The notes: a model not told the origin generated them from the sequence alone. DNA of 64,000 bases from Epinephelus fuscoguttatus (GCF_011397635.1 NC_064770.1:35736598-35800597); one strand, 5' to 3'. Shown: positions 11,585 to 25,927, counted from the stretch's first letter. A program made the numbers and translations.

Positions 11585-11784
11585 GACGCTTGACGCGACA
11601 CGCAGCTGAGAGCCGAGTATTTTGAAGATGTGGAGGGTGTGTGTGACTGCGTGGTTGTGTGTTGAGGAAATGAGGGGGGCGTGTGTTGAGTTTTTTGGGA
11701 ACAGCCCTCACAGTGAAGTCTGGAGCAACAGCTGGATCAGCAGTCCGTCTGTCTGTCCGTCTGTCCCTCCGCGCAGCGCCGCAG
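11585..11784 (+). other. Candidate non-coding first exon of tgfbr3
   Basis: A GC-rich segment ends in a strong splice donor, gcgccgcag|gtgagtcc, with the junction after 11784. It has no long frame continuing into the next exon and precedes the start-codon exon of tgfbr3 by about 2.3 kb, as expected for a 5' UTR exon. It contains an upstream ATG at 11622. The 5' boundary is a guess. Confidence 0.4.
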
Positions 11785-12604
11785 GTGAGTCCAGCTCTTC
11801 TCCTCATGTTTACTCCTGCTGCACGTGCTTGGAAGAAAGTTTTGGGGATCCTGAGATGAACTTGAGACACAGCAGATAGACGCTAACGCAAGCTGGAATA
11901 ATTTATAGATATATATCACAATAATATGATCAGCATAGTAACGTTATGGTGGATTTTTGTTAGTTGGAAAATGATCTTTTCTTATTTATATAAGTTGTAA
12001 GATTTGTTTTAGTGGGTTTGATCATCACTTATTGATATTCATTGCTTGATGTTTCTCCTTTTTGGATATACTAATTATTCATTAATCTACTCGTGCAATT
12101 ACAGAAGAATCTCTTTTCAATTTATTGCTTGTGTCTTTCCTGGATTCTCAGAAGGCTCACAACACTGTGCTTATTATAATTATTTTTAGTTTTATTTTTG
12201 ACATTCATACTTTGTACATTTTGACAGAAAAAAAAATGTAAAATCAGAACAAAGTGCATTGATGTTCTTTGCCAAACTGTGGAAGCCCATTTGTGCCAGT
12301 TAAAGGGAAAAGAAAGGATCAAATCAAACAATTTACAGAGCACCTTTATTCAATAATGCAGCCTGAAGTGTTTCACAGAGCAGAAGTACAACAGCACAGA
12401 TAAAGTAACAAGTGATTAGGGAGGCATAATAACAATGAACGATAAAATATTTTAAATAAATAACATTTAAAAGCTGCACGTTAATTCTGAGAATTTACAA
12501 AATTATCTTGTTAAAAAAAAGCAGAATATTTTTATTAAGAAAACATTTCTCATACTTCTGAGACTGTTTTTGTTAATTTCAGGAAAATAAAGCTAATATT
12601 TTTT

Positions 12605-13195
12605 CAAAAAAAGTTATTTAATTTTTTTCATGACAACTTTTTTCCATTTAAAACAAAAAAGATATGCCTTGTTTTTCTTAATTAACAAGATTATAATCTC
12701 AGAATTATGGGGAAAGTTTTCATAAGAGGAAAAAAAATCTATATTTATGACTTAACATCAAGACTATTATCTCTGAATTATCAGGAGTGAAAGCAGCAAA
12801 TGATATAATTTTGTTGAATTTTTGATGTAAGAAAAAATATATGCCTTATTTTTCTGAAATTAACAAAAAGTCTCAGAAGTATGAGTTGAATATATATGAA
12901 TGTTTTCATAATAAAAAATACTTTTATTATTTCAGAATTATGAGCAAAGGTTTGTTGCCAAGCCAAAATTCTTAGAGTACATCAAAAATCTAACAAAATT
13001 ATATCATTTGCTGCTTTCAGTGCTGATAATTCTGAGATAATAATCTTGATGTTAAGTCATAAAAAAATTGATTTTTTTTTCTCTTATGAAAACCTGCCCC
13101 ATAAGTAATCTTGTTAATTCAGAAAAACAAGGCAAATATTTTTTTTAAAAAATGGATAAAATTTGTCATGATAGAAATTAAATAACTGAGAGTAA
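12605..13195. repeat. Long AT-rich imperfect palindrome
   Basis: The left arm (about 12605-12831) pairs with the right arm (about 12980-13195) around a centre near 12900. The best-preserved inner stretch is 12755-12830 with 12983-13060, for example gcagcaaatgatataatttt against aaaattatatcatttgctgc. Fragments of the same motifs recur outside at 12480-12600 and 13200-13470. It is probably a MITE or foldback element in the first tgfbr3 intron, with no coding capacity. Confidence 0.8.
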
Positions 13196-13746
13196 ATCAA
13201 ACATTTTACAAAATTATCTAATTTTTTTTTAAAAACGAGCAGAATATTTTTTCATGAAAACTTTACTCATAACAATAGATAATCATATTATGTCAGAAAG
13301 AACTGATTTTTTTTCTTATGAAAACTTGCCTCATAATTAATCATTTTGATTAATGATTAATAATAATACTATTTGTTCAGAAAATGATCAGTTTGGTCAT
13401 GATGAAAATGATCATGCCAAGCCAAAATTCTGAGAGTAAATCAAAAGTTGTATTTTTATCTCATCATTTTTAATCAGATCTAATAGATCTGACTCTGACT
13501 TTATATTACAGTATTGACTTACGGTTTTGGAATTTAATTTCACAAGTTTGAGTCACTGCCTCGTAATTTTGACTTGGTAAGTAAAAATATTTATTGTTTT
13601 TATGTCATAGTTTTTAAATCAACTTTTTGACTTTTTAATCTAATAATTGTGACCTGCTATTTCATAATTACGACTTTTTATTATGACTAACCACATTTTT
13701 TTTCATGGTACAAATGGATTTCCACAGAAACCAAGACAGTTGGCTG

Positions 13747-13830
13747 AGGATAAGCCAAGACAAGACAAGACAAGACACGACAAGACTTGATTAATCCCAC
13801 ACTGGGGAAATTCATGTTGCATCAGCTCAA
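13747..13830 (+). repeat. (CAAGA)n run with LINE 3'-end-like sequence
   Basis: Several CAAGA pentamers are followed by gattaatcccacactgggga and 'aattc', a motif that often ends fish LINE copies. It is too short to classify. Confidence 0.45.
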
Positions 13831-14125
13831 CAGTCAGAAGTAGAAGAACATTTTAAAAAGTGAGACAAACCTGAGACATGAAAAAAATAAAAATAAGTTA
13901 AAAGATCAACTTTTAAAGAGATCAAATTAAAAGATCAAATTAAACAGATACTTTGTGTCCATGATTCATAGTTGCACGGGATAATTGTTGCACCTCTCGT
14001 CATATTTCCTCTCACAGACCTGCATATTGTGATAACACAGTCATAGACAGCACCGAATACTACAGCTAATTTATTGCATAATGTGTTGTGCGCTGTCTGA
14101 CCTATGGCCTGTCTCTGTTCACCAG

Positions 14126-14241
14126 GATGTTGCAAGAGGGGTCGTCACATTAGGTCAGTAGTGAAATGTTCATGATGCCTTCACCGCCATGGGTCGGATG
14201 GACTGCTCTCTGTCTCCTTCTGCTCTGGAAGAGAACGGCAG
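14126..14241 (+). CDS. tgfbr3: tgfbr3 coding exon 1 (signal peptide)
   Basis: The acceptor ctgtctctgttcaccag ends at 14125, and coding starts at ATG 14166 (in-frame ATGs also at 14172 and 14175). The 25 codons have a hydrophobic core W-T-A-L-C-L-L-L-L-W, typical of a cleaved signal peptide. The donor is gcag|gtgaaa, phase 1. A short upstream ORF starts at 14127. Confidence 0.8.
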
Positions 14242-17200
14242 GTGAAAATGTCTGTAGCAACACTGCAGCCGTTTATCTTCAGACCAACAGGAATGATTTC
14301 TGTGCTGTCAAGACGTTTAAAGCATCAAATGTGATGTTTCCTCATCTGAATGCAGCCACAAGTCAAAGGTCTTTATTTTTAGTGTCAGAACGAAAGTTAA
14401 AATTGTTGCTTCTTGGAGACGTTCCAGTCCCCTCCAGCAGGGATTTAAACTCAGCATGCACACATCAGACTGATACAGCGACAGAAGAAGGCAGAACAAA
14501 GAGAAGGAGTTACGAGACCTGGCTTTGGGCCAGTGTGTCTGCATGTAGACAGGGCAGAGCATCGATCTCACTCATAACTCATGTTATTTGTTTTTTTTAC
14601 ATAGACACTGCGGGTTAATTCTCATCACACCCCATAGCCACGTATCTGCTGTTTCTCCTCAGCTCACAGTGTGGAGGTGCGATGCTCTGTGGCACCAGTG
14701 GGGGCGCTACACCCAGTTCAAGGTCTGCTGGAGAGGTTTGAGGCTGGTCCGGGCTGCGCTGCGAGAGAACGAGGGGACAAAGAAACTCATGTCATCGCAG
14801 TGGGGAGAGTGACGCACAGCCCCGAGAACAAGGTAACAAGCTCACTTAAACTGTAAAATGTTGTTACATTAAAAGTCAAAAATATGTTAATAGAAACTAT
14901 ATATATATGTAAAAAATGTTGTTAGTTAAATCATTTAAAGGGATAGTGCACCCAAACATGAAAATTCAGCCATTATTTACTCACCAAAATGCCGAGGGAG
15001 GCTCAGGTGAAGTTTTAGAGTCCTCACAACACTTGCGGAGATCCCAGGGGAGAGGAGGTAGCAACACAACTCCACCGAATGGAGGCTGACGGCGCCCCAG
15101 ATTCAAACGTCCAAAAACACATAATTGAAACCACAAAATGTTTTTCCAAACAACTTTTTATGTCGGGGCTTCAGGACACTTGGATCACTACGGACGAGCA
15201 GTATGGAGATATTTTGTGGTTTCAATTATGTGTTTTTTGGACCTTTGAATCTGGGGCACCGTCAGCCTCCATTAGGTGGAGTTGTGTTGCTACCTCCTCT
15301 CCCCTTGATTCTCCATAAGTGTTGTGAGGACTCTAAAACTTCACCTGAGCCTCCCTCGGCATATGGGTGAGTAGATAATGGCTGAATTTTCATGTTTGGG
15401 TGCACTATCCCTTTAAGTTGACTGCAAAAAGAAATGTATCGTTAAAGACATGGAGTGAAGTGATGAGGAAATGCCTTAAACCTGCATTCTTTCTAACAGC
15501 CAGCAGGGGGCGACTCTCCTGGTTGCAAAATGTAATTTCATCTCAGTTATTTTTTTTTTTTTTATAAGGACAACGCACATTAATTAACATCTCTGTAAAT
15601 GTGCCAGTGTTAGCCAGCTGGCTAATTTTCAACTGCAATTCTTTGGTAAGATGTTAGCAAAACAGTCAAGAAGTTGAGTGTGGAACTATGGACACTTCTC
15701 GCCCTCAATGGTCGCCATCTTGGCTACGTAGCTGAAGGGGAGGGACCACTTTTCAAACTGGAAATGGCGGCCGAGGACTGTGCGACCGTGAACGTCACTG
15801 CATTGTACAAATACATGGGTTTTTTGCGCTAAGCACCACTATACTGTTGTTGGGTATAAGCCAGCACTATGTTTATTTGGTTAAATTAGCAGTCTGTAAT
15901 GATTTGGTACCACGAACAATAACGCGAATGCTAATGCTAGTTTGCTAACTAGCTAATTTGCGGTCGTCATTTCCAGTGAGTGCACAACAGCTGTGTTTGG
16001 TTTGAGACAGCACTACCCTGTTGAAATTTGCACACTACGCCACTATATAGTGCACATAGTATGCTACATGGAAGGATAAGTTACTAACGGAAGTGATTTA
16101 AGACACAGCAAGTGTCCTTGGGTTCTCAGTCTCAGCTCCACCTTCTTGTCCAAATGATAGGCTAATTATTTATTAATCTTTCACCAGCTCAGTTTACTTT
16201 TAACTTCTTTCCTATTATTTTTGTTTCTTGACACATATATTTACTGTTTCCCTAAAGTAATTAGCCAGCATGCTTACACCGACAAATTTAGCTAGCTAAT
16301 GCTAGCAGTTTGCAGGTACCATTCTTCTTTCTTCATAACATTAACTATAGCTCATTTCCTTGTCTTGTTTAAGGACCATTGACTCGTATTTCCTTGATGT
16401 TTTTTACATGTGCATGATTTAACGTCTTCAAATAAACTAAACAAAAACACTTCTAAGCAGCGTTAGCTAGCTAACTTTGAATTAAGAGTTTATTCAGTGA
16501 TGCTACAGTAAGGCAGGGCAGGTTTTATGTATATGGAACATTTCAGCAACAGTGTGCTCAACATAAAACATGACAGGCATCAAGACAACATGTAGACGAT
16601 ACACACTGTAAAAATATATTTAAAAAGATTTCATTAAAGAATTTAAAATAAAAGGTTTGGAATATACTAAGACAGATTAAAGGTACAGTGGAAATAAAAT
16701 CAATAAAAACATTTGGATAATGAAAATTACAGTGCAGTGTAAGTAAATATTTGATTTATAAAAAGGCAGCAGCAAACAGTCTTCTTTAACAGGAATGAGA
16801 GATGGTGATATGCAGCCACTCAATGGTGACAGTAGCTCAGTCCATAGAGACTTGGCTTGGGAACCAGAGGGTCACCAGTTCAAGTGCCTGTTGAGACCAA
16901 ACACTGAGTATTGGCTGGCAGGTGGAGAGGTGCCAGTTCATGCTCCTGGGCGCTGCTTAGGTTCCCTTGAGCAAGGCACTGAACTCCCAACTGCTTGGGG
17001 TGCCTATCCTTGGGCAGCTCCCTCACTCTGACATCATCCATTAATGCATGTGTCTGTAGTTCAGAGCTCTGTGAGCGTGTGAAAAAATTGGATTTCCCAT
17101 TTAGAGATTAATAAAGGAATGCTGTGTTTCTCACTACATATGAATGATTAACCTTGTGAACAACTCACATTTGATCAGTTTCAGGGCTTTATACATGTAA

Positions 17201-20200
17201 GTAGAGTTGGCCTATAACTGTCCTCGTTCATACACACTGAACATGCATGAAGTTAGAGCTCCATATACACTGGCTTTATAACTGTACCACACCCTTTCCT
17301 CCGCCGTCTGCAGGTGACGGTGTTGCTGAAGCCTTTATCTGCGTCCCCCTCACCTCTCAGAACGCTCCACCTGCTGCTCAGCTCCAAGCTCCCAGTCACC
17401 TGGTGGCTAGAGGCTGAGAGACTGCCCCCTGACCTCCCAGTGTTGGTGCAGGTCAGTGAGGGTCATCACATCTGTGTGATATGACACTACCCACTACCAA
17501 TTCTCATTTGATCTGAATGCACGTTTGAATCATTTTAATATTTCCCCTGACATGTTCTTCTTATCTGCCAGTTGTCCTCAAACTCCAGCGTGCAGTCCCG
17601 CTCCCTGCGTTTGATCGTCCAAACGGTGCATTCGCTGCCTTTTCGTCCACACGCGCTGCACCGCTGGGCTCTGAAACACCATGGCAACCTGTCCTCTCTG
17701 ACACACTCCACACACGGCAATCGAGTCTACGTCCCACTGGGAGAGGGTGAGCCGCCAAGAAACCAAATATTATAGTGATGATGAATGATGTTCAACCCTC
17801 ATGCTGTTCGTAGTAGTTTGTATGTAGGTTTAAAGTCTATTCACGATACAGTTTTTACAGCTTCTATAGTTTATCATAGTGTTATTTGTGTAGCACTTAA
17901 AGATATGTTTTAAGCAGTGATTTAAAAACAGGTGATGTGTGAGCCAGCCTCATCTCCTCAGGCAGAGAATTCCAGTGCCTTGGGGCCTTGATGGCAAAAA
18001 CACGTCCACCTTTAGTTACCAACCTCGATCTAGGGACGACTAGCGAGGGCAGGAGCACCTCAGGTCAGGACTTGGAGCATAGGCAGTCAGAAGCTCAGCC
18101 ATATAACTGGCTGCTAAACCATGTTGAGCTGTAAACGTCTTTAAAATAATCTTAAAATCAGCTCTGAAGTTAACTGGCAACCAACCAAAACATACGTGCA
18201 CTGGCTCTATCGGCCCCAGACATAACGGAGGCTCAGGTGATTCAGATTGTGGAGAACAACCCTTTAAAAACTTCTTCCCTCTTGCTCTGTCTCCATTTTA
18301 CAGACCCCACCCTGCCTGTTGTGTGCCAGCTGCAGTCCATGTTCCTCTCCCACAACTACATGACCTCTGAGCTGCAGCCACAGGAAGTGCAGGGCTGCAC
18401 TGACGCACCAGCAGGTGGGATCAGCCCGGAAGTACATGTGATCAAGCTCCATTCGGCAGGCTCGGGGCTCTGTGGGTGAGGACATGACGCTTCGGAAAAT
18501 CATCGCAAGAGCATATATGACATGCAAAGTTAAATCTTGTCTCTCTCTCTCTCTCTGTCTCTCTGTCAGCTCTCTCCAGGTGGAGGTGATCGTTTCTCTG
18601 GTGCCGCTGGTGGCCAACTCAAAGACCCAGGCGGTTGTGCTTATTCTCAGCAGCTCTGTGCCAGTCAACTGGGCCATCGTTGCTAGTGGTGTCCAGGGTC
18701 ATATTTCTGTTCATGTAAGGGCCCTGTCTCTTCTTTGTTTCTAAATTTTTAATCTAGTTTATGTGTCTAACGACTGCTGGAGAGTTGCTTTTTTAAATAT
18801 ATAATACAATACAATAGGCCTACGCACTTATAAACAGCTCCTGGAAGAAGATCAGCTCTGCACTCAGGATTTCAGGTAAACAGGCTATGATGCTTGTTAA
18901 GTTTGCCTAGCAACCTCAGGCACGACCTACTGCTGTGCTCTTGAAAGCTGGCACAGAAAAGGCACAGAAGTAGCACCCAGCGCCCGACCTTGCGTTTTCC
19001 AGGTGGTTAAAGATGAGGCACGTGTGCGGCCCCTTAGCCTGCAGTGAGCTACACGACAACAGACAAACTGGGCAAAGTCACATTCTTTTTATTTTCATGT
19101 TGCACATCATATTTATTTGATTGCACTTCGATGACGTACTTGTCATGATGTCTATGTATCTGTCTCTCTCCGTAGTCGTCCAACAGTGTGTCCCCACCCT
19201 ACCCACCTGAGCCTGACCTGACCCTGTCCAGTGCAGTTAACCCCGACCTGTCCACCGTATCTGACCTTCTTGTGTGGGCCACTGAGAGCGGCTACACCAA
19301 GGTGACCTCATACACTGAGGCTGACCTGGCCAATCGCTTTGTGATCCAGCTGGCTGGGGGCGGGACAGGTCAGGACCCCTGTGTGTCTCTTGTTTCCATC
19401 ACTGTGTGAGTGACCTGGACGCTTTAGTTCCTGATTTCCTGTACGTAAAGGAGAATCATTTCCTCACTCTTCTGTGTCCCTTTTACGATGGAGGATGGGA
19501 AATGAAAGCAGAATATTTCAATCGTATATGTTGAATGAATGGTATTGAAGTGTATGTGTGAGTTTTTAATGTCTCCGCGTGACCGTGTCTGTGTCTCCTC
19601 TCTGTCTGTGCCACAGACGCGGTTGCAGTGATGAATCCTCTGGTTGTGAGGCCTCCCTGGGCTGAGGAGCGCCGGCTGAGGCAGTGGCTGAACGGTGGAG
19701 GCAGAGCAGGAGGAGGCCGAGAGAGTTTCACGGTGCAGTGTGAGGACGGACGCCTCAGCGTGACTGTGGACCAACACATCCTGCAGGTCTTCATACCTCA
19801 GTATTAGATGTAAACAAATCATAAAGAGAGAAGCTAGCTGCCACAATTTAAAGGAACACTTCACCCACAAAATGACCGTTTATGTGACAATTAACTCGTT
19901 TACAAACTCTTACACAACTCGAACAATATAATCCAAGTCTTATTTATCCAGTCGTGTGAGGAAATACCTCCCAAACACAGGCATTTTTGCTAAAACGGAC
20001 GAGTGGCATACCTCGGCATGTGCATTTGTTTGACCTCTGAGCTCACGTGGGCATATGCCCTCGGTGGAAGTGTTTTATAATGTCCTGTTTTAGCAAAACT
20101 ACATGTATAATTGAATAAATTAGAATTATATTATACTGCATGAGTAATGTGAGACTTTGTAAACAGATGTTTTGATATAGTTTTGCTGTTGTTAAATAAG

Positions 20201-23200
20201 GACCCTGATTAATTCAATTCATGAAGTAGGGGTGCAACAATCTACAAAATTCACGTTTCGGTTTGATGCAACACTGTGGCGTCACCATTGGGTATGTTTT
20301 CAATGCAGCAAAAAGTTGGTATTAAGGTCTGACCAGAAAGGGCTCTTGAAGGAATAATGTAACAGGGTAGCCTGAGTGTCAGACTGAAGCTCCCAGAACC
20401 TTCGGTCTGACATGGCTTCCATTGAAGGCGATTTACAAGGGGGAGGGAATTTGATTTTTCCCTAACCAACCAGTAGAGATCAACGACTCACCCAGAATCT
20501 GATGTCATTAGTATCCATGCACAGAGGGTGCCGAAAACAAGCGAGCATTGCCCGTTTAAAATGTCTCCGTCGTCGTGCACACCCAGCTGCATCGCCCTTA
20601 AATCCAGTTTAGCAGCTTCCTTAATTTGGTCCTCCATTAACGCGAGTAGTGGTGAAATACCTCAATAGCATCGTTAATGTGGTCTGTAGGATCTGTAGCG
20701 GTCGCCATTGTTGCTATCCTCACCAGTTACCCACCGACGCACAGCTTGACATCAGCGTGGCGCTGATTGGCTAATCGCTAGACTCGCCCCCACCCCTGGC
20801 GTTCATTGGTCCGTCCATCGTTTGGACGAGATAAATCGCAAATTCATTGCAGTATGCCAGACCAGAGATGCAAGCCTACTCAGTTGAGTGGGCGGGGTCT
20901 ATGGTCTGGAACCAGGAACATTGAACATGTTCGTAAAGCCTGTGTTTTAGACTACAGCAAAGGGTCTCATATCCACAGCTATAAGTGCAACGTTACCAAT
21001 CGCCGCAGTGATTGCTCCTGCTCTGTTTGGTTCAGTTTGGAATGGCTGCCTTGTTTGCATCTACAGTTCCACCTATTGACACACTGGGGTGATGTTGCCA
21101 TAAATGAGTTGACGTGTTTTAAGTAGTCCCACTGACTTAACCGACTGTCACATAGCAGATATAACATACTGTTGTTGTTTTATCCACCACTCTCTCGTCA
21201 TCACCCTTATTACTCACAACGAAACCAAAGTGGCTCCAAATGTGACACCTTTAGGTTAATGGCGGTTCTATTTCTGGTCCGGTAATGGCCTTACTAACCA
21301 TATTGCAATGGACCCTTTCAGTGGCGACATTACGATGACGTCAGTTTGTTATCTGGAGCCAAAGCTGCCTCTCCCCCACAGGGCTGTAGGCTCCACAGGA
21401 GTGTTAAAATGTGTTTGTCTTGTTGTGTTATTGGGAGCCAGAATAGAAGGAGTCATGGCTCAAAACCAGCCGCCACTGCCCGTCAACAAAAACAAAGACA
21501 ACTATGGTTAAATGTGATAAGACCAAAGGACTGGACGGAGGCCGTCATCAAAAATGCTCACATGTGCAGCGCACACTTCATATTAGGTTAGAGAGAAAGT
21601 ATTTCCTGTTGTAGGGATGAATAAGGTTATGTGTATTAAGGGTTATCATGTCCACCTCATCAGAAACTGGGGAGGGATTAAGAGGAATATTGGATTTCTC
21701 TGCAACGCTAACTTTTTAGCACATTAGCTAACGTTAGCTTCCATAGCAAAACAAACAAGTGTGGTCCTCCTTTGTAAGATTGGCTTCCTGTGACATCATC
21801 CATCCACTGAGTGAGAGCATACGGGTCGGCCAGTCTGGTCCCGTTGGTCAGTGTTTACTTATTCAAGTAACACTGGCGGTCCCGGAGAGTGAGTGACCTG
21901 ACATGGTGCGTTGGTAAATTCAGTCTGACGCTCTACACAAAAATGAGAGCCCTGTTGGTCGGAGAAACGGAGCGTTATATTTCTACATGAATTAACGAGC
22001 GGTTAAGTTAATCACACATTCACTTCAAGCAAAGTCCGGGGTCTTGTCACACGGAGTGTGCTCTGCCACTGCCAGAGTTCGGTGCTCCGGATAACCGAAC
22101 AGTACATTCAGACACTGTCCAGTTTGTGCCAGAGTGCGCTTGTATCATCCTCCTCCATTGTTCAAAACAAGCCAACAGAAGCTGCAGGGAGTAAGGCAGA
22201 GGGCCCGTGGGGTGGCTAGTAGCTAATTCTTGTCTAATTGGTGGTCTGATAAACAGAGCGATAAACTCTACAATAAAGTAAATCAGTGTTTGGGAAACGC
22301 TGGGTTATCGTATGAAGCATGTGTATCCGTGCCCATGGTCATGTTCAAATGATCATGATGAAACGATGGCTGTTAAACCAGCTGTGTGTATAGAAACATT
22401 TTTACATTTGAAAGTTACGTTGTCTCACACCAGTTCTCCTCTTCAGAGCCTGTCTGTCCCAGTGGCTGCCGTGACTCTACGAGACTCGACATGCCAGGCT
22501 CAGTCCAATGGGAGTCATTTCCTGTTGGTGTTCCCAGTCATTTCCTGTGGGACTGAGGGTCTTCTCCTGGGACAGCCTAGAGGGGTGCAGTACAAAAACA
22601 TGGTGAGACAAGAATGTCGGACAGGCAGGGTTTAGAGATTTACAAAATGATGTATCTTAAATACTGTGTTGTCTTTTAAACTCTGTGTTACGTTCATTTT
22701 TACCAAATTAAATTTGTTTATTTTATTCCAGAAATAATCTATATTTTCTTTTTCACTTAACATTTATAGAATTCTCTGGTATTTTAAAAATACAATAATT
22801 TACATTCGCCAACAGAGGCAGAGGAAATTAGAGATGAGGTTTAGGGAGGAGAAAACAGCAGAGACAGACAAAGTGAAGCTTTAAGAGCACAGAGGAAAGA
22901 TCATCTGGATTCAAAATGAGGTTAAGGTTTATCAGACGTGGCAGAAACAAAAACAAGAGGTGCATAATGGACACTTGACACGGTGGTAAGGAAGTTGTCC
23001 CTTGTGAGACCTGTGTGACCCAGGTCGTCATGACCAGAACAGTGCTGACTTAAAGCGTAACTACGGGACGCTGCATGAGGGCAAATTAAGTGAGAGAAAG
23101 TCTCGGTTCAGAGGCAGGAAAATGGAAGGAGGGAGGACACAGAGTGATTTAGAGAAAGGTAAAGAGGCGAACAACAGAGGCAGAAGGTGTGTGTAATGAA

Positions 23201-25880
23201 ACACTCAAGCAAAAGTGTGTCTATAACATGTAAAAATAAATGCTTCTTTCAGTCTTGATGACATAATAACCATGTTTTAAGGCACATAAAAAAACTGCCA
23301 TCAAGAAAGACAAATTTAACATGAATAACTGCAGTTCTCTAAATAGGGATGAAATAAAAGTGTGGCTAACTTCTTCCAGGTTAGCAGAGGATAGAAAAGA
23401 TCTGATTTTAATTTTTGGACTGGACAAGACTGCCCAATCAGTCTTTCTTCAGCATTGGCAGTATAAAAACAAAATCGGGGAGTGCAGCAAAATGCCGCCT
23501 ACCTACTTTTGTTTATACAGAATGTGCCTTTTTCGGGGCAATGGGGGGCGTGAGCAAGTAACAAAACGTGTAGCTCAGCATGTGACGTAAACAGTGACGT
23601 GGGAGGGAAGCCGTGGCTGGTCAGTCCTTCGGCGATTCTCTCATAAGTCGGATTCTCAGTCATCCAGGTCATGGTAATCGTACGTGCTAATATTGTAGGC
23701 AACTGGACTTGCTTGCGTTTCTTGAAGACGTTTTGCCTCTCATAAAAGAAGCATCTTCAGTTCTAAATGACTGGTACGAAGTTGCTCCTTCTTTGAGGAC
23801 AGCAATGTGCACATCTTGGCCTGGGAGGAAAGATAGTTTGAAAGAGGACTAAAAGAAGCCACCTACGTCAAGCTGGAACGACCATCGTTAAACAGAGCAG
23901 GTGGCTCACAACACTACTTATCCCCCACCTACAATGCAGTCTTGGGATCCCTCCCCAGATGACTTCACACCCATTCACCCCTGGTCCCACCTTATGACTC
24001 ACATGGTGGCCAGGTGGGTCAACGACTCACATTGTGACCCTAACGACTCTGAAACTAAGAGCTCATGTGACCCCTACGACTCTGCAAGGGTTCCCACGCG
24101 CACAGGGTTTAAAGCCTGGAACTTCGTACCAGTCATTTAGAACTGAAGAAGCTTCTTGGACGAGAGGCGAAACGTCTTCAAGAGACGCAAGCAAGTCAAG
24201 TTGCCTACAATATTAGCACCTACGAGTCATAGTTCACAAGAATCTGAGCACGTGACTCCAGGGGAAAGTCGCGGGCAAAAGTCAGTTTTTTTGTGACCCA
24301 TCCACCACCCCAACCTGCCTCAAGTGCTCAGGACTGCATCCTTGTTTACTGCCATTGGCGCATTGATCACGTGATCGCAGCCTTTCAAAATATGTGGGAT
24401 ATGTAGGAATTTGGGTGGATTGTTTTTCGTAGGAAAACATATGAAATATTTGTGAGAACAGCCTGTTTAGGGTGAGAGGCAATTATCCCATACATGTCTC
24501 CCTCTTCTCTGGCCAGGTGTTATTATGGAGAGACGAGCCTCACACCATTCTGGCACGCAATGAGACGGAAAGGAGGTCCAAAACTCCACTTGGCATACAT
24601 GTGAGATATCTGTATATCTTCATACCTTCATTTTTGGTACAATAAATCTTACCCATCATTCATTTAAGGGAACCTATTATACTTTTCTTTATTTTTTCTG
24701 TCGTATAGAATGTTACAGTGTCGAATGTTCACGCTAAACATGGCCGAAGTTTCAAATAATGAGGTAAACATATGTAAAAGTAATCTTGTAAGCTTCAAAT
24801 TGTTCTGAGAACTCTTTTTCCAAGGTTTTATTTTACTTACGGATTTCTTTATATGGTCATCTGCTTCAGGCATGCTACTGCAAGTGTTTACATTACATAC
24901 ACTGCTACGTGTAGCTACATGCTAATATCAGGGGAACCTGTAATCTTTGTTGGGGATGTTGTTAATTTCATGCTAATTTAGGATCATATTTCTGCTGAAC
25001 CATGTCCGGTTGTCTTTGAAAACTTATATCGGTGAATTTTTCACGGGAGAAAGTGCCGCTATACACAGTCATTCCCCAGCTGCAAGTACACTGCTACATG
25101 TAGCTACATGCTAACGTCAGGAAAATATGTAATCTTAGTTGCTGATGTTCTCCCAGTTTCAGATTATATTCCTGCTGGAATGTGTCTGTTGTTAGGATTT
25201 TGGTTTAGAAGCGTATATACGTGACTTTATTTTTGGCTGCAATGACGGTGCAGAGATGCTGACATGCAGGAGCCTGGAAACACTGACCAATCAGAGCACA
25301 GGGGTCTTAAAGAGACGCTAAAATGGAGCATCTCAGACAGAGGTTGAATACAGGTGTTCCAACACAGACAGTAGCTGTGTCTCCATTCTTGGGGCGTGGG
25401 ACGTGGCCTTCACGGTCAACGTCAGCCACATCCTTTGAAGACTGTATTAGCCAAGCCATTGAAGGCTGCAGCCCCTGAATTGAGACACAGTTATTATGAG
25501 GAAAATAAGATGTTGCAAACATGTTCTAGTAGAAACCCAAAAATACAAGGATGAACCTGAAAACGAGCATAATCGGCCCTCTGAATATTTTTAACCTGTA
25601 ATCTCCTGTTTCTCTTTTCAGTTCAGCTGTTTGGCTGCAGTCCCCACCCTCCCCAGATCTGCTGACGATGATGATGATGACGATGATGTAAAAACTCCTC
25701 AGGCAGAGCTGATCCCCTGGGCACCCGAGGGTCCAGTGCCTGATAGAGGACTGAGCCAACTACTGACACCCAGACACAGATCTGGGCCTGTTCTTACTTT
25801 GAAGCTGTTTGTCACTGAGAGCTACGAGCAGAGGCGGATTGGCCCCTGTGTCATAACCGCAGACCACCGTGTCTATGTTG

Positions 25881-25927
<47 letters not shown>

